Below are positions 20,401 to 30,926 of a stretch of 64,000 nucleotides of DNA, piece after piece. The notes beneath the pieces are model-generated. The model was not told the DNA's origin, did not search any database, and saw only the letters and a program-made list of their open reading frames with translations. Position 1 is the first letter of the stretch; every line of letters begins with the position of its first letter. Made by a program: the position numbers and the translations under genes. The stretch is from positions 903,755 through 967,754 of the forward strand of contig NW_027152213.1 of the NCBI RefSeq assembly GCF_004359215.1, given 5' to 3'. The DNA comes from Bremia lactucae (lineage: Eukaryota; Oomycota; Peronosporomycetes; Peronosporales; Peronosporaceae).

Positions 20401-21860
20401 GCGTATTCCAACAGTGAATTTTTTTCTGCTGTTGCTACACTCATTTCAAGTGTTCCGTCATCAACCTTGTTTCATTAAAAAAAAGAAAGCTTTCGCAGAA
20501 GATAAGAGCCTTCTGCGTTTAATTGATCATCTGGTGAACCCATCCGATAATTCATTTAAAGACTTATCGGCTTTATATCGATCGTCATCCGATCGATACA
20601 CAACATGCAACGGCTTATTGTATTACACAGCCGTTGCCGGCTACACTCCACGTGTCGTCGTCCCAACTCACAATGATTTGCGCTTGCGCATCAGGTATGA
20701 GTGTCACGATGCACCAACAAGTGGGCATCGTGAACGTGAGAAAACTTATCTCACAGTAAGTCGCGACTTTTACTGGCCCCACCAGTATCAGTTCGTGCGC
20801 AAGTACATTCGTGTTTGCGAAGAGTGTCAACGGGTGAAGCCTAGCCCTTCATCCCGTGACCCTCGCCAACCTTATTACTTCCTTCTGGCAGAATGTTGGC
20901 AGTCCGTATTTATGGACTTCGCCTTCGGTTCCCCGAAGACGATCACAAAAACAATTGAATCCTTGTTTTTGTAGACAGATTCACCAAAATGGTACATCTT
21001 GTTGCAAAACCAGAGTCGATCACGGCTCCAGACTGTGCCCGTGTCATTATCGACACGGTATTCAGACTCCACGGTTGACCCCGTGAACTAGTCTCCGATA
21101 GAGATCCACGGTTCACGGCGGAGTTTTAGCAATCCGTGTTCCGAAAGATCGGAACACGGCTGACTATGTCAACTTCTGATCATCCAGAGACAGATGGTCA
21201 GACGAAACGCGTAAATCGCGTCCTCGAAGAGATACTTCGAGGTTATGTCCAATCATATCAGAATTAAAGCGAGTTTATACCGATGTTCGCGTTCGCCATC
21301 AACAATTCGGTGCATGCGTCGACAACGCATACACTGTTTTTCGTGAATGGCTTACGCCATCTACGCATAGCCACCCGATTAGAGGGATCCTTTAGTTAGA
21401 GGGGGGGGGCTTGCAGAGGCAAAGCCATTTCTGGCTCATGCACATCACGCGTCGAAGTTACAAACGACGCGAATGATGTCGATAGCTTCGCAATCGACAT
21501 CGCAGATAAGAAAGATCTCATGGCAGTGCGAACAAAGCGCACTGAAAAGACAAAACAAATGAGTCAGTAGAGGAATTTCTGCTGGCTCGAGTATCAGTAG
21601 TTCGTTTCGTACAGCATTCTATTGCTTACGCAGTATACCGGCAGAAACGGAACGCAGACAATCATGAAAGAGCAAATGTTCTTTCATTTAAAATTAATGA
21701 TCTAGTACTAGTGTCTACGTTAAACTTACCTAAGCGTGTAGTCACGAATGTGGGTAGAAATAAACAACTACTCAAGTTCATTGGGCCATTCCGTGTACTG
21801 GATCGCAGGGGCAATGCGTACAATAGAATTGCCACGTAGGATGCGAACGCATCCTACGTT
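20354..21860 (+). pseudogene. Family A copy 2 integrase (broken)
   Basis: The 206-codon frame 20,354-20,974 holds the H2C2 finger (CHDAPTSGHREREKTYLTVS, CEECQRVKPSPSSRD) and the start of the core (FMDFAFGSP). The remaining core (SDHPETDGQTKRVNRVLEE at about 21,175-21,230) and the GPY/F region (KFIGPFRVLDR, FYVGRIRPYHQY at about 21,775-21,890) require other frames. It contains the 11-bp stem-loop ccgtgttccga/tcggaacacgg at 21,134-21,159. Confidence 0.7.
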
Positions 21861-21971
21861 TTACGTTGGTCGGATCCGCCCGTACCATCAGTACGCGGTT
21901 TCTTCCGAGGACGGATCTGATCACCCTTTTCAAGAATCCCTAAACGATTCTTGTTGTCACGAACCAGATTC

Positions 21972-23545
21972 TCATGTTGACTCTGGTGATTTCTCATGCC
22001 GAATCCGAAGTTCCTCGAAATCGCGACGAGATGTCGACAGCTCGTCACGAAGAGCGTGACATTTCCGTTCGTACCTTAACATTAAGTACGCACTTTTCGA
22101 ACGGACTTTCAACCGTTCCATACGGTGAGTTTGCACCGTCTGTTTCAACGAGTGGAGCTTACCGCTCTCGTGATCAAGACCCTCCTCCAATACATGGAGG
22201 TAGTGGTCGAGTTTGTCGATCTTCGACTCTAAATCCGACACATAGGTCGGAACTAAATTTCCTTCCTCCACCACAACCATTAGTGGATTTCCACGGTGGT
22301 CAACGTCTCCTTGTGGAACGTATCGTAAACCACCGTGATGTGAAGGGGCAGCGAACGAGTTATCTTGTTCGCTGGCGCGGTTATCCACCTTCGCATGACA
22401 GCTGGAAGCCTCGTTCCCAGCTGGTTGTTGACGTTGAGGGCCTCGTCGTCAGTATGACGAGACCCATCCGATGGATCAGAAGGTCCATCGGAAAACACGC
22501 GCCCCTGGCGCATGTAAATTGATTGCAAAACGTCAATCGCATCGCGCATCTCGATCGAGATGCGAGTCCTTCCCCAGGGCGAAGAAAGGGAATAAACATC
22601 TCATTTTACTCGTTTCGTGTTGTCGACACAACACGGATAGGGATCACCCCACGTGAGGCATGGAAGTCCTGCCTCACGAGACACCCGATGCAGTTTAAAT
22701 TGTGCACCAGTTGGAGTTCGGTTTCAAACTTAACGCGAATTGCGTTAAGTCTTTAAAGCCAGGCTTCGCGTCCAATGTCTTTGACATTGCGAATAAACGC
22801 GCTCCAGGCTTGCATCAACGAGATTTTATCTCACTTGTTGCTGCCACTATACCATCGTTGCTTAAGAAAAGCATCGAGATAAAAATCTTCCTCAGCGCGA
22901 AAATTCTTCGCGCTGGGATCAAGGCCATGTAGCTTTGTCGCAATAAAGAAGGGATATTTTTTATGAGGAGCAGTCTCTCCAGAAAAGCTACTGACTAGCC
23001 GTTCGGGCAAAAGTCACGGCTTCTTCTCAGGGGCAAGACGAGACATTTTATTGTCTGCGCTTCCCTGAGTGGTACACATTGAAGCAGGGGTACTACAAGA
23101 ACTTTAAATACGATGGCGTAAGCCATCGTCATCACCACGACAGGAATATGTGCGGGTGACGGCACGGTAGACGGTGCTGGCGATGAGGAATCATCCTCAT
23201 CGTCGGAACCAATCATGCTATAGCAAACGCTATAAGCACGTCTATACGATTGAGCCCCCTCATTCGAAGGCTCATAGTCAGACGCCTAACGATGATTGGG
23301 CGACTGTTCTGTTATCCCCGAGACGGCCATTTCGTCCGACTCGCATTCGTGGTCGACCCCCAAAGAGGGGTTGTAATCACGTGGCGAATTACAACGTGCA
23401 TCCGCAACATCTAGTGTTGCGGGAGGAGATGATACTACGGCAGACGGAACGCTTCCGCAAGGGACAATAATGCGTCGCCCGCGGCTGCATGAACCGCAGC
23501 CGAAGGCGCCGCACTATTCGCATACCGCATGGACTTGTTAACCAT
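21972..23545 (-). pseudogene. Antisense ORF of family A, copy 2 (broken)
   Basis: The minus strand opens with ATG at 23,545, 117 bp inside the 3' LTR (MVNKSMRYANSAAPSAAVHA). Frameshifts break the middle. The last part (22,388-21,972, opposite the integrase-chromodomain linker) is an open 138-codon frame rich in heptads: SDLESKIDKLDHYLHVLEEG, MLRYERKCHALRDELSTSRR. Compare 46,948-45,238. Confidence 0.5.
22271..22522 (+). pseudogene. Family A copy 2 chromodomain
   Basis: The plus frame contains [20 protein letters not shown] followed by [19 protein letters not shown], a clear chromodomain fused to integrase by a Ser/Thr-rich linker. The same segment stands at 33,385, 45,666 and, for family B, 59,712. 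Confidence 0.75.
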
Positions 23546-23661
23546 GCGATCAAATAAAAATGATGGTTTTGACCAATAAAAATCTTTTTTAATAAAGTGG
23601 TCATATAGTGACCACTCTACCCAATGACAGTCAGATTGATTGTCGTTAAAGGGAGGGGGGA

Positions 23662-23979
23662 TGTAACATGAAATTAACACTTAAGGCTGTTAGTTAAAAT
23701 ATTATCTAAACGGTAGATAATATTTGGAGAATATTACGTTACATGGTAATATTCTAAAAGCTTATCCATTGGTAGATATAGACCTTTATATCTACTTGCT
23801 CTGCGGTCCAGTTAGCGCTGGACGCGCGTAAAGAGAAATACTGATAAGATTTAATTACATGTTTGTATTAGATTATAATAAAGTTTGTATTGAGTGATAG
23901 ACAAGAAGAACTTAACCATATTAAATACAGCTTACTTTAACCCTCTATAAAGCAAGTGTTATAAAAGAGAAGACTTCCT
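23662..23979 (+). repeat. LTR-A, 3' LTR of copy 2, truncated
   Basis: It begins tgtaacatgaaattaacact, lacking the usual ggggtgtatcgttaca part, and follows the 39,511 LTR up to gacttcct at 23,978. The last 120 bp or so are replaced by unrelated sequence. Confidence 0.75.
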
Positions 23980-24120
23980 GGCGTAGAGACAAGACGCCTC
24001 TCAGAGGCCGGGACAATCACGTCCCCAAATTTTCCAGCTTGTAATGGCTCAGTACCAGACATGGTGTCTTAGTCGACATCCGACAAGGCGTTAGATGACT
24101 CAATTTCCTTGTCCAGCGAA

Positions 24121-24440
24121 CGTTTACGTGTTACTTCACGTGCAATGAAAGGGTTTGACCCGAAATGCTCCGGCGAACTGCCAAAAGTGTCACTAATGAC
24201 ACTCAGTATGGTGGTACCTCGGCCTACCACACTCGCTGGACGTAGACGTGCCACTTCACGTATCTCAGGAGTATTGCACCCTTGAGGTCCTGGCGAACCG
24301 CGAATAGTGTCACTATTGACACTCAGCATGGTGCCACCTCGGCCGACCACACTTGGTGGACTTATTCGTGTACTCCACGTATTATAGGGATATTGCACCC
24401 TTGATGATTCGGCCTTAGGCCAACAATGCTTTCAGCATTC
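24121..24440 (-). repeat. 120-bp imperfect tandem repeat
   Basis: Units start at 24,121, 24,241 and 24,361 (the third is diverged and partial). Each begins with c-ttt/tag-acgtg..cttcacgt and contains agtgtcact(a)tgacactcag and ggtacctcggcc-like blocks. The period is exactly 120, so on the minus strand it encodes an in-frame 40-residue repeat (SVVGRGTTILSVISDT and SVVGRGGTMLSVNSDT) in the family C linker. Confidence 0.7.
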
Positions 24441-24912
24441 AGTGAATCGTTATTACAACGAGTGTCACTCGACAGAGTACGTGCCGTTCCACCCCCTTTT
24501 TCTGAGTCGAGCTCAGAATTAATGTTTACAACATTGGAGTTAATTATCTCAGACATTCTCAAATCTAAAGCACTGACAGACTCAGTAAGTTATCCGCGCC
24601 AATAGCGCTTTTGTTGCCTAGCAAAGGTGGGTTTATAACTCTTTAAAGCTTTGCTAACAACATTACGCGTGGTGCCTAAGGTCTTAGACCTCCAATAGAT
24701 TCATAACTCATGGCGTCCAAGCCAGGTCATACCAAAGATGAGATTATATATCGAATCCAAATCAAGAACGAGACAGCATTTCATAATGTCAAAGTCCAGA
24801 ACCTTTTGCCTAAGCTTAAAGGAACTGGAGGAACAGTGCACGAGTCCCATTTGCTAAGCTAACAGTGATTGTATCAGATTCATGCGCTTTAAGGGCCTCA
24901 ATGTATTGTTGA

Positions 24913-26219
24913 TCAAGCATAATTGCAAGACGCCCCTGAGTCAATTAAAATTGACAATGGCTTATCAAAGCCCTTCACAGTCGCTAGATGAAATAACAAG
25001 CTCGGCTTGTACTCACGCCCCGTGCCATTACGCACCGAGCTAATTGCGGCTATGTCCTGTTTACAATCATCTCCTACAGGCTCAACAGAGCCTAGGTCTT
25101 CCACAGTAGGGCGCCCCGCACCTACTTGGTATCGACGTTTTCGTGCCTCGTATCAAATTTCTGGTATAGGTCGGAATCGGTGCTCTTTCGAGATATACAC
25201 GTGTTTCGTAGGGGTAGGCCGGACGAAAACGTTTCGTGCTTCCGCACATATAACATCTACGGATTTTCTTATTATGTTCCACAGCTTGAAAAGCCTCTTC
25301 TTCTTCCTCGACGAGGCATATATTCATGGGTTCTGTTCTATTAGACGGTACACATGTGCTCGAAGCTTGATCGGTAAACAGGCGTGCTGACACAAGCCGA
25401 CTTAAAATCGAACTCATCGCGTAGCGCTATGGCAACTGCCTCTTCGAAAGTAGCAGGATGAGACCGGAATAATCCCGTCCGGGCAACGACCTCATTAAGA
25501 CCCCACATAAAAACTGATACGACAATTGTTTCGCACCGGGTCTTGATGCATAGATGCAATGAGGTCCTTAACTCCTCGACAAAGTCCTCTAGAGTTCGTT
25601 TACCCTTTTGAGTCACTAGGAGCCGTGCTTGTTAGCGATAAGCCTGATCAGGCGGTGCAAACATGCTGGTCGTTTGCTGTTTCAGCGAATCACATGAGGG
25701 AAAAGCGTCGTTTATGGACGTGGTGCACAATAATGCCCACTCAATGGCTCTACCACCGAGTTTGTTAATGGCCATAACACCTTTTGTCGTTATTTTAAGA
25801 TCAAGGCGGAGGCAATGAACATATCCATCTGCTTAATCCAAGAAAGGAGATTTTCTCCCTCTTGCCCCTTAAATGTCTTTGCATTGACGACTAGAGGGCG
25901 AGCAATCGGCTCAGAATCAGGCACAGAGATGTATCTGGCCTACCAGGGAGGATTTATATCGCATGAAGGCTTCAAGACTTGTATGCAGGACCTCTTTTTC
26001 CTCGGATATAATGAACTCTACATGTTTAAGCCCTAATGCATTTTTGAGCTTGTCATGAGATGCGCGTTGCGCCTTTGAAAGCTCTGGAAACTCTTCCATT
26101 ACAGTGAAGGTTGTCTTACAAAGACTCAGGCGTAGATTGACTAAGAGTACTACCAGGTGTAGCGGAGCTACCTCGCTCCTAAAGTCAAAGGAAGACTTTA
26201 GACTCAGAAAGTCTCTCAA
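24913..26219 (-). pseudogene. Family C Gag and protease (broken)
   Basis: Gag shows FPELSKAQRASHDKLKNALG and RTLEDFVEELRTSLHLCIKT, then GLFRSHPATFEEAVAIALRD, as in Ty3/gypsy retrotrans_gag. A CYMCGSTKRFRPAYP stretch near 25,290 is a decayed zinc knuckle. The protease site reads LSILIDSGASCNYA (about 24,915-24,955), a canonical D-S-G. Further protease wording, with a D-L-x-W pattern and YESIGGL, follows at about 24,770-24,690. Confidence 0.65.
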
Positions 26220-26230
26220 TTTTATAGAAT

Positions 26231-26582
26231 TAGTAGGTTTAACAACTCAGGGAATCTTACAAGCGTGTAAGCTTAATATAATTCTAGTTCAAGGGATATA
26301 GGAGTTCGTAGAACCAAGTGGCAACTAGTGCCCAAAGGCTTCTATCTCCTACAGATCAATGCGCAAGCTTTAGGAAGGCACTAAACCCTTTAAGATCAAA
26401 AGAAGAACTGTACTTTATGTCAGCATTTAAATCTAAATATTATCCTAGTTAATTAAAAATTGATTCCGGCCGCCAAATTTATATCTGGCGGCGACCACAT
26501 TTGTTACCCATAATAAATGGAATTCAAGTAAGTTACTATTTCAGAATAAGATAAAAGGGTATTTTACACATAAAGTTAATGT
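26231..26582 (-). repeat. Probable LTR/leader of family C
   Basis: This stretch lies where the 5' LTR of the minus family C element should be. It shares ordered words with 27,290-27,820: gttcgtaga..caagtgg, ctggcggc..cca, and aagggtattttacacataaagt against aagggtatcttacgcatagtgt. Ends are not defined by inverted termini that I can see. Confidence 0.35.
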
Positions 26583-27139
26583 ACCACAACAACGGTTCTC
26601 CAATTGATGTGTGTTCCATTACACGCGTACTTACTTCATTTATCTTTGGAATTGTTTTAAGTGGCACCACCGGGAAAGTTACATGTCTCAGACTTTTTAA
26701 GTCGATTCTTTGTCTATTAATGGATAGAATTTATCGCTCTGAACAGTTGACATACTGCGGTAAGCGCTATAACGCTCGGTTTGACATCTTATTGTCAGCA
26801 ATTGACTTCTTGCATCATTTTACTTTCAAGTTTCAAGTATGTTTTCAAATCACCCGGCTCCAGAATCATCGGTCTGCATTCTTTTCAAATGCATTTCACC
26901 ATCCTTTCATGGCATATCTGGTTCGCGTCACTCCTTCTTTTCATTTTAGACAGCATTTGAACAGACCTCTGCACTATCTTTTACTAAACTATTCCGTACA
27001 CAAGGCACCTTTAACTAATTTATGCCGGATTTTTGTTGAAAGACTTAGACAGCTTTACCGTTCGCACTATAAAAAAAGCTTGCTAGTTGCACCTATATCA
27101 CCTAGATTCTTACTTAATTCAAATATGGATACTTATTGA
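26579..27139 (+). other. Unrecognised 186-codon open frame
   Basis: This is the longest frame in a region otherwise poor in ORFs. It starts with ATG and ends at a TGA at 27,137. Composition is rich in Leu, Phe, His and Arg. I see no signal peptide, RXLR, zinc finger or transposase motif, and no match to pol or gag reading. It lies between two family C LTR-like stretches. It may be chance, an unknown gene, or part of a family C variant. Confidence 0.2.
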
Positions 27140-27289
27140 TTGAAGAGCGGATCGGTGGTCACTTTCAATGATATCTTATATTGTACAGATTATGGAAAAA
27201 TCAGTGGAACAAAATTCAATAATGAAATATTAAACCTTGCAGATAGTATGTTAAAAAAAGCTTAATTACCTCACTCTTTAAGTAAGAGG

Positions 27290-27820
27290 AAGACTTGTAC
27301 ATCTACAGAATTAATAAAGGCAACAGATCGAAGAGTTTCACAAGCTCGTAGAGCTTAAAGAGTTATGTTTTACGAACTCAATGGTTCGTAGATTCAAGTG
27401 GTACTAAGGCCCATGAGTATGTACCTTTGGAAGGTTTTGTACTCTTACTAATGAAATCGCAAGGGAACCAAGCTTAGTTTATGTTTCTGAATTGTATAAT
27501 TCTGCCAACATATCTAAAAACAGATTCTGTGGTTTGAACATACGCAGATAGTTAATTTCTAGCGGATCTTAAGTCCACCTCCTTACAGCACTCGGGCAAG
27601 ATACTAGAATAGTAAAGAAAGGCACTGCAAATTCTCGCGATCGATTTTATATGCAATCAAGTATATTATTCGAGCTGTCGACGAGTTGTCGATTCGCCTT
27701 AGCACCACTTTATTTTACCTGGCGGCTGCCACGTAAACTATCTATTAATAAAAGAAATTTAACGAAAATACCTAAATTAATGAAGAAAAGGGTATCTTAC
27801 GCATAGTGTAAATTGTGGCG
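27290..27820. repeat. Second family C LTR-like stretch
   Basis: It shares ordered words with 26,231-26,582 (see there), at clearly lower similarity, with added sequence between them. Direct orientation relative to the first. Boundaries are approximate. Confidence 0.3.
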
Positions 27821-28049
27821 TCCTTACGGTTTAGCAACCCACAGTCTAATGGGTGTGATAACGTGTACCTTATAACCCCCATCAGACGGTTGAAATCGAG
27901 TTCTGCATTTCTTCTTAGAGGTTTGATACTCAACAGCTAAATCCACGGTTGTTTTGGCATATATTTTTTCGTATGACAACTAAACGTGGATCTTCGATTC
28001 CTCGCTACCTTTTAAAGACGGAAAGTATTAGGACTTTGATAGACGTACT
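27821..28049. other. No gene recognised
   Basis: Nothing that I can support is seen here on either strand. Confidence 0.3.
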
Positions 28050-29640
28050 CCGTACCTAAGCAAAAATAAGGAGTCCCCACCCAACACGCTTTCGCGTAAA
28101 TACGAATCCTGCCGGACTCCAAAATCCGTTCCCAGAACATTGGTACATCCTTATCTTAAAATTCAACAACGCATAGGTGCTTCCGTCAAAGCGTTGGCGG
28201 TGCAATAGCACAAAAAGGCCATTTTCGATTGAGTATCGATGCAACCCCGCACGTAGTCATCTCGACATTTACCGTCCAAATGTTATACTCATTGCTTCCG
28301 ATAGCTTGTAGCAAAGCCACACACTGTTCATCATTGGCATGTGCCAATTGAATCAAGTAATGGAGTGGTGACGTTACACGTGTGAAATGAGCCAGATCCT
28401 AATCTCGCCTGCATGATAATGCATCAACCAAAGCATTTTTTTTCAGGCTTTTTTTTTCACCTAAAAAGTTTTATTCAGCAAATGAAAATCAATCGAGCCA
28501 TTCTCTGCGAGAGATGAGGCGACTTAGTCGCAGAACCTAAAGGCTCATGATCTGAATAGACTACAAAAAGCTAAGAGACTTGCAGATGTACCCTGAATTT
28601 GACAAGAACATACTTCATAGTAAGCATCTTCTCGCCACGAAGTATGCTCAGTGTCGTCACAGACAAGCTTGAAAGACCGATCAGGATTGGCAGAGCCAAA
28701 ATCGGGGCATGGGCGAGGCTATCCCTTACTGTATTCAAAACGTCATTCTATGTGCTATTCCAGCATCATTTTGATTTCTTAACGTAGATTTGATAATGGC
28801 CGAGCCATATCCGCGTAATTTTTTGCTACATTTGTGCATATAGTTGGCTAAACTCTGCTACTCACTCAGGTCTTTTGGTTCTTAGGAACCGGCCAATTAA
28901 CAACGGATTTAATTGTAGCAGGTTCTGCTCCCAGGCCTGCTTTTCCAAAGACTAACCCTAAGAAGAAAAAATCTTTTGCATTGAAGACGTATTTAGATAC
29001 GTTGTCATACAGCTTATTTGTTCGAAGGCACTTACACACTTCGCAGAATGGGTTTCCACATCAGACCGCCACTTTTCCGTCTAGCTATGAATTAAACAGC
29101 AAATAAGTATGTGAATCTTCTAGATGATGACGCAATAATTGTGTCACTAGATGTTCAAAATAGCATTAAAAAGCCCTAAAGCGTAACTAGCCAATCCTAC
29201 AGCATCCCACTAAGGCTGCTTACCGCTGTAAGCGGATGTCAGTAGCTTGCATGAGCAGCTGATAGTAATAATTGACTAAGTGAAGCGAACCGTTCCCTCA
29301 CCAAAACTTTAGGAGAAGCAGCCATTCTAGGAATTGGTGTCTGTGCCGGTATAGTAGCATCATTAAGCTTACTGTAAGCATGTACAAAGCATTTACCGTT
29401 TTGTTTATGACATAACATGTTGGTGTCGAATCATTCCAGCCTCGTGCTTAACACAGAAGAATTCATCAATGACGTCACACTGCTCGTTTGGTGAACGCCA
29501 GTAAAATATCTGATTCCAGTAACCAAGTCAATGTAATGATGCACACTTCTATGCGGACGGTTAATTGTGACACACCACGTCTCGGAATTTTGGAACTTAA
29601 GAAGAGAATCGATTCGAAGGATCGTTAATGATCGCTGATC
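28050..29640 (-). pseudogene. Highly decayed gypsy pol (RNase H to RT)
   Basis: In the minus strand, scattered blocks are recognisable across three frames: WPVPKNQKDL and LANYMHKCSKK near 28,830-28,900, APILALPNPDRSF-like wording near 28,690, and RNase H/RMARL-like wording near 28,490-28,560. Stops occur every few codons. It is a much older insertion than families A, B and D and does not group clearly with any of them. Confidence 0.45.
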
Positions 29641-29925
29641 CACTCCACACATTTAATGCGTGCTGGGCATAAGCGCGAACATCACGCTGTCATGCTTGAG
29701 TTTCAGAAGCTCCGATCGAGCTCTGAACTCAGCCCTAGGAAAATTAGAGGTCTGTTTTTTTAGCCGAGTTTTAAAAGCCCCTAGCAACCCAATGACATAT
29801 GGGTCGCGCAACATAAGGTCTAGCGCCCAATTTTTGCCACAGCCTGCCAAATTTGATTGAGCAATGCGACTTGCATTTGCTCGTCGACAATGTGACAAGC
29901 ACTTATCGCATCTGCCAACTTGACG
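29641..29925 (-). pseudogene. Family A Gag core fragment
   Basis: The 81-codon minus frame (29,898-29,653) matches the family A Gag at 3,230-2,990: AQSNLAGCGKNWALDLMLRD and FPRAEFRARSELLKLKHDSV. A small insertion turned FKARLKQTFEPP into a shifted variant. It ends at a junction with plus-strand family A RT at about 29,931. Confidence 0.65.
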
Positions 29926-29939
29926 AATCCAGTATCAGG

Positions 29940-30926
29940 CAGATCTACGTACTCGTCACAAAGGACGAATACGTTGCCGATATTCGGTCAGCGGCAATAA
30001 TTGCAGAAAACGAACGAGTTTTTAGCAGCTCATCGATGGGCGAAAGTGTTCGCGATGTGAAGACTCGGATTGAAAGTTATACTTCTTAATCCTAAGGGTC
30101 ACTTAAGACAAATTCTTTATACAAGGATTCAATTGAATACAGGGATGTATTCCCTCAAGCAGTTCCATGCGAGTTGCCTAAGGATAAAGGCACTCGACAA
30201 GGATCGAGCTCAAACCGGGCTCGAAGTACTGTGTCATCAAGCAGCGGCCACTGTTTCTTGAACAAGTAATTGCGATCGATAAATTCTTTATCGATCGATT
30301 AAAAGCAGGACATGTAAGGGAGTCAGCCTCCCCACATAACCCCCCCAACCTTCTGTGTGCGAAAGGCCAAAAGAGAGTGGCGGATAGTGCACGCATTCAA
30401 TAAACTGAATGCTACAATGGTACCGGCTCAGACACCGTGACCTAGAAAAGACGTAATTATAGATGGTATGTCTAAGAGTACCATTATTTCGTCTATGGAT
30501 CTGACGGATAACTTTTATCAGACCCTTACGCGTGAACGTAGATACCGTACACGGCAGAGAGCACTCCCAGTGGGATGCTCTGGAAATGGCTAGTGATACG
30601 TCAGGGGCTTAGTAACGCCCCTGCAACATTTAACAGATGTGTAACAACTCTGTTAAGACCGTTGCGAGAATTCGCACGAGAAATTTGACGATGTATTCAT
30701 CCATAGCCGGTTTATGGACGGAAAGACGTACGTACAAGTTCATGAAACTCACGTTCGTCAGGTTCTTACACTTATGCGAGATCATAAGTTGTACGCAAAT
30801 TTCAAGAAATGTATGTTCACTGCAAGCGAAATGCACCTTCTTGGGTGAATCGACGGTAAACACGGTGTGCGCCCTGGTCCCGAAAAGATCAAGGGAATCA
30901 TCGACTGGTCAATCCCAGTTAATTTT
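29940..30926 (+). pseudogene. Family A copy 3 reverse transcriptase (broken)
   Basis: Pieces read IRQIYVLVTKDEYVADIRSA, SSSMGESVRDVKTRIE, RIKALDKDRAQTG and, near 30,670, a decayed FDDVFIHSRFMDGK box. Frame changes occur about every 150 bp. It differs from copy 2 in this part, in contrast to the identical sequence that follows. Confidence 0.6.

Larger units (their letters stand above)
19813..23117 (+). repeat. Long direct repeat, copy 1 (3,305 bp)
   Basis: This block is the same as 30,927-34,231 at a constant offset of 11,114. I compared block ends and many internal lines, including a 9-G run at about 21,411, and found no difference. Sequence diverges at once on both sides (gtcaaggg versus tttaaggg on the left; gatggcgta versus gatggctta on the right). 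Confidence 0.85.
18750..23660 (+). mobile_element. Ty3/gypsy family A, copy 2, pol to 3' end
   Basis: After the Copia insertion the element continues: RT (18,755-19,780), connection (19,800-19,920), RNase H (19,970-20,400), integrase (20,450-21,860), linker (21,860-22,270), chromodomain (22,271-22,520), and a 3' region with antisense frame up to a purine tract (aaagggaggggggatg) and the LTR at 23,662. Many stops and frameshifts are present, e.g. at 19,081, 20,334 and 20,974. Bases 19,813-23,117 are repeated at 30,927-34,231 without a difference that I could find. Confidence 0.8.
24050..26230 (-). mobile_element. Ty3/gypsy family C, gag-protease part (minus)
   Basis: Leftward order is Gag N-terminal part (26,219-25,917), Gag core (25,616-25,341), zinc-knuckle remnant (25,300-25,270), protease (25,104-24,913) and its C-terminal part (24,900-24,650), then a repeat-rich linker (24,562-24,069). 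Everything after that (RT onward) is missing. No frame spans more than about 110 codons. Confidence 0.65.

Noticed and set aside
22280..22549. Minus-strand 89-codon frame opposite the chromodomain as part of the antisense protein
   Set aside because: It is in a different register from the coiled-coil frame, and its conservation can be explained by the sense chromodomain.
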